The notes beneath the pieces are model-generated. The model saw only the letters and a program-made list of their open reading frames with translations. It did no database searches and was not told the DNA's origin. Position numbers and translations under genes: made by a program. DNA of 64,000 nt, taken from NCBI GenBank assembly GCA_945873065.1, contig CAMCBN010000001.1, positions 212,534 through 276,533 on the forward strand, given 5' to 3'. The stretch is from an uncultured Candidatus Saccharibacteria bacterium (GTDB lineage: Bacteria > Patescibacteriota > Saccharimonadia > Saccharimonadales > Saccharimonadaceae). The number at the start of each line of letters is the position of its first letter. Position 1 is the first letter of the stretch. Below, one piece after another: positions 63,975 to 64,000 of the stretch.

Positions 63975-64000
63975 GCTTGCCAAGGAGTGTTTGAGAGGTC

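Noticed and set aside
63762..63983. 73-codon minus-strand frame across tRNA-Pro
   Set aside because: Its middle (GDWTQTSDLAVPNRARYQL) is simply the antisense of a tRNA, a common false gene; no promoter or ribosome site.

Overview
The window looks like a chromosome segment of a Candidatus Saccharibacteria (TM7, Patescibacteria/CPR) cell. The evidence is small average gene size, moderate GC with AT-rich promoters, a type IV pilus operon without outer-membrane parts, a sortase, a ComEC lacking the C-terminal hydrolase domain, a short TsaB, secreted Cys-repeat and lysozyme-like surface proteins, and a yebC / ruvC / PBP / ruvA / ruvB neighbourhood. TGA is used as an ordinary stop codon, which argues against the UGA-recoding CPR lineages. 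The assignment rests on recognition of families, not on a search.

Layout. Positions 1-24450 are an envelope and surface-polysaccharide region: a polysaccharide-export ATPase (cut by the window edge), a pyruvyl transferase, several glycosyltransferases, a secreted lysozyme-like protein, a large polytopic membrane protein, GtrA and DUF2304 proteins, the complete dTDP-L-rhamnose set (rfbB, C, D, A), galE (frameshifted as read), glmS, an initiating sugar-phosphate transferase, an O-antigen-ligase-like polymerase, a LexA-like DNA-binding protein and a beta-lactamase-fold serine hydrolase. Positions 24516-26420 are a degraded mobile island next to tRNA-Asn: a truncated serine recombinase, a DUF4238 protein, a small acidic protein and several inverted repeats. 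Positions 26420-33590 hold an HD/DUF1152-like fusion, a PdaC-like deacetylase and a three-gene permease operon. Positions 33609-37716 hold radC, dnaJ with a CIRCE operator, tRNA-Lys and comEC. Positions 37775-47533 hold yebC, a Cys-repeat surface protein, ruvC, a class A PBP, ruvA, a HIT protein, two paralogous HD proteins and ruvB. Positions 47593-51302 hold a PH-domain membrane protein, a pilin-like protein, recA and recX, with an actinophage-like lipoprotein inserted between the last two. Positions 51324-57551 are the pil operon (B, C, M, N, O and two small genes). The last part holds tsaE, tsaB, rny, eno, sortase, gpmA and tRNA-Pro.

The strongest window-wide signal is regulatory. More than twenty genes have a TATAAT/TATACT/TACAAT-type -10 box ending only 6-8 bases before the start codon, so transcription should begin at or next to the start codon (leaderless mRNAs). 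Genes inside operons, and a few with short leaders (glmS, recA, yebC, rfbA, pilC), instead carry Shine-Dalgarno sequences. This pattern was used to choose several starts. A second theme is foreign DNA: a 62% GC patch at 7571-7860, the tRNA-Asn island, and a phage-type lipoprotein with its own terminator.
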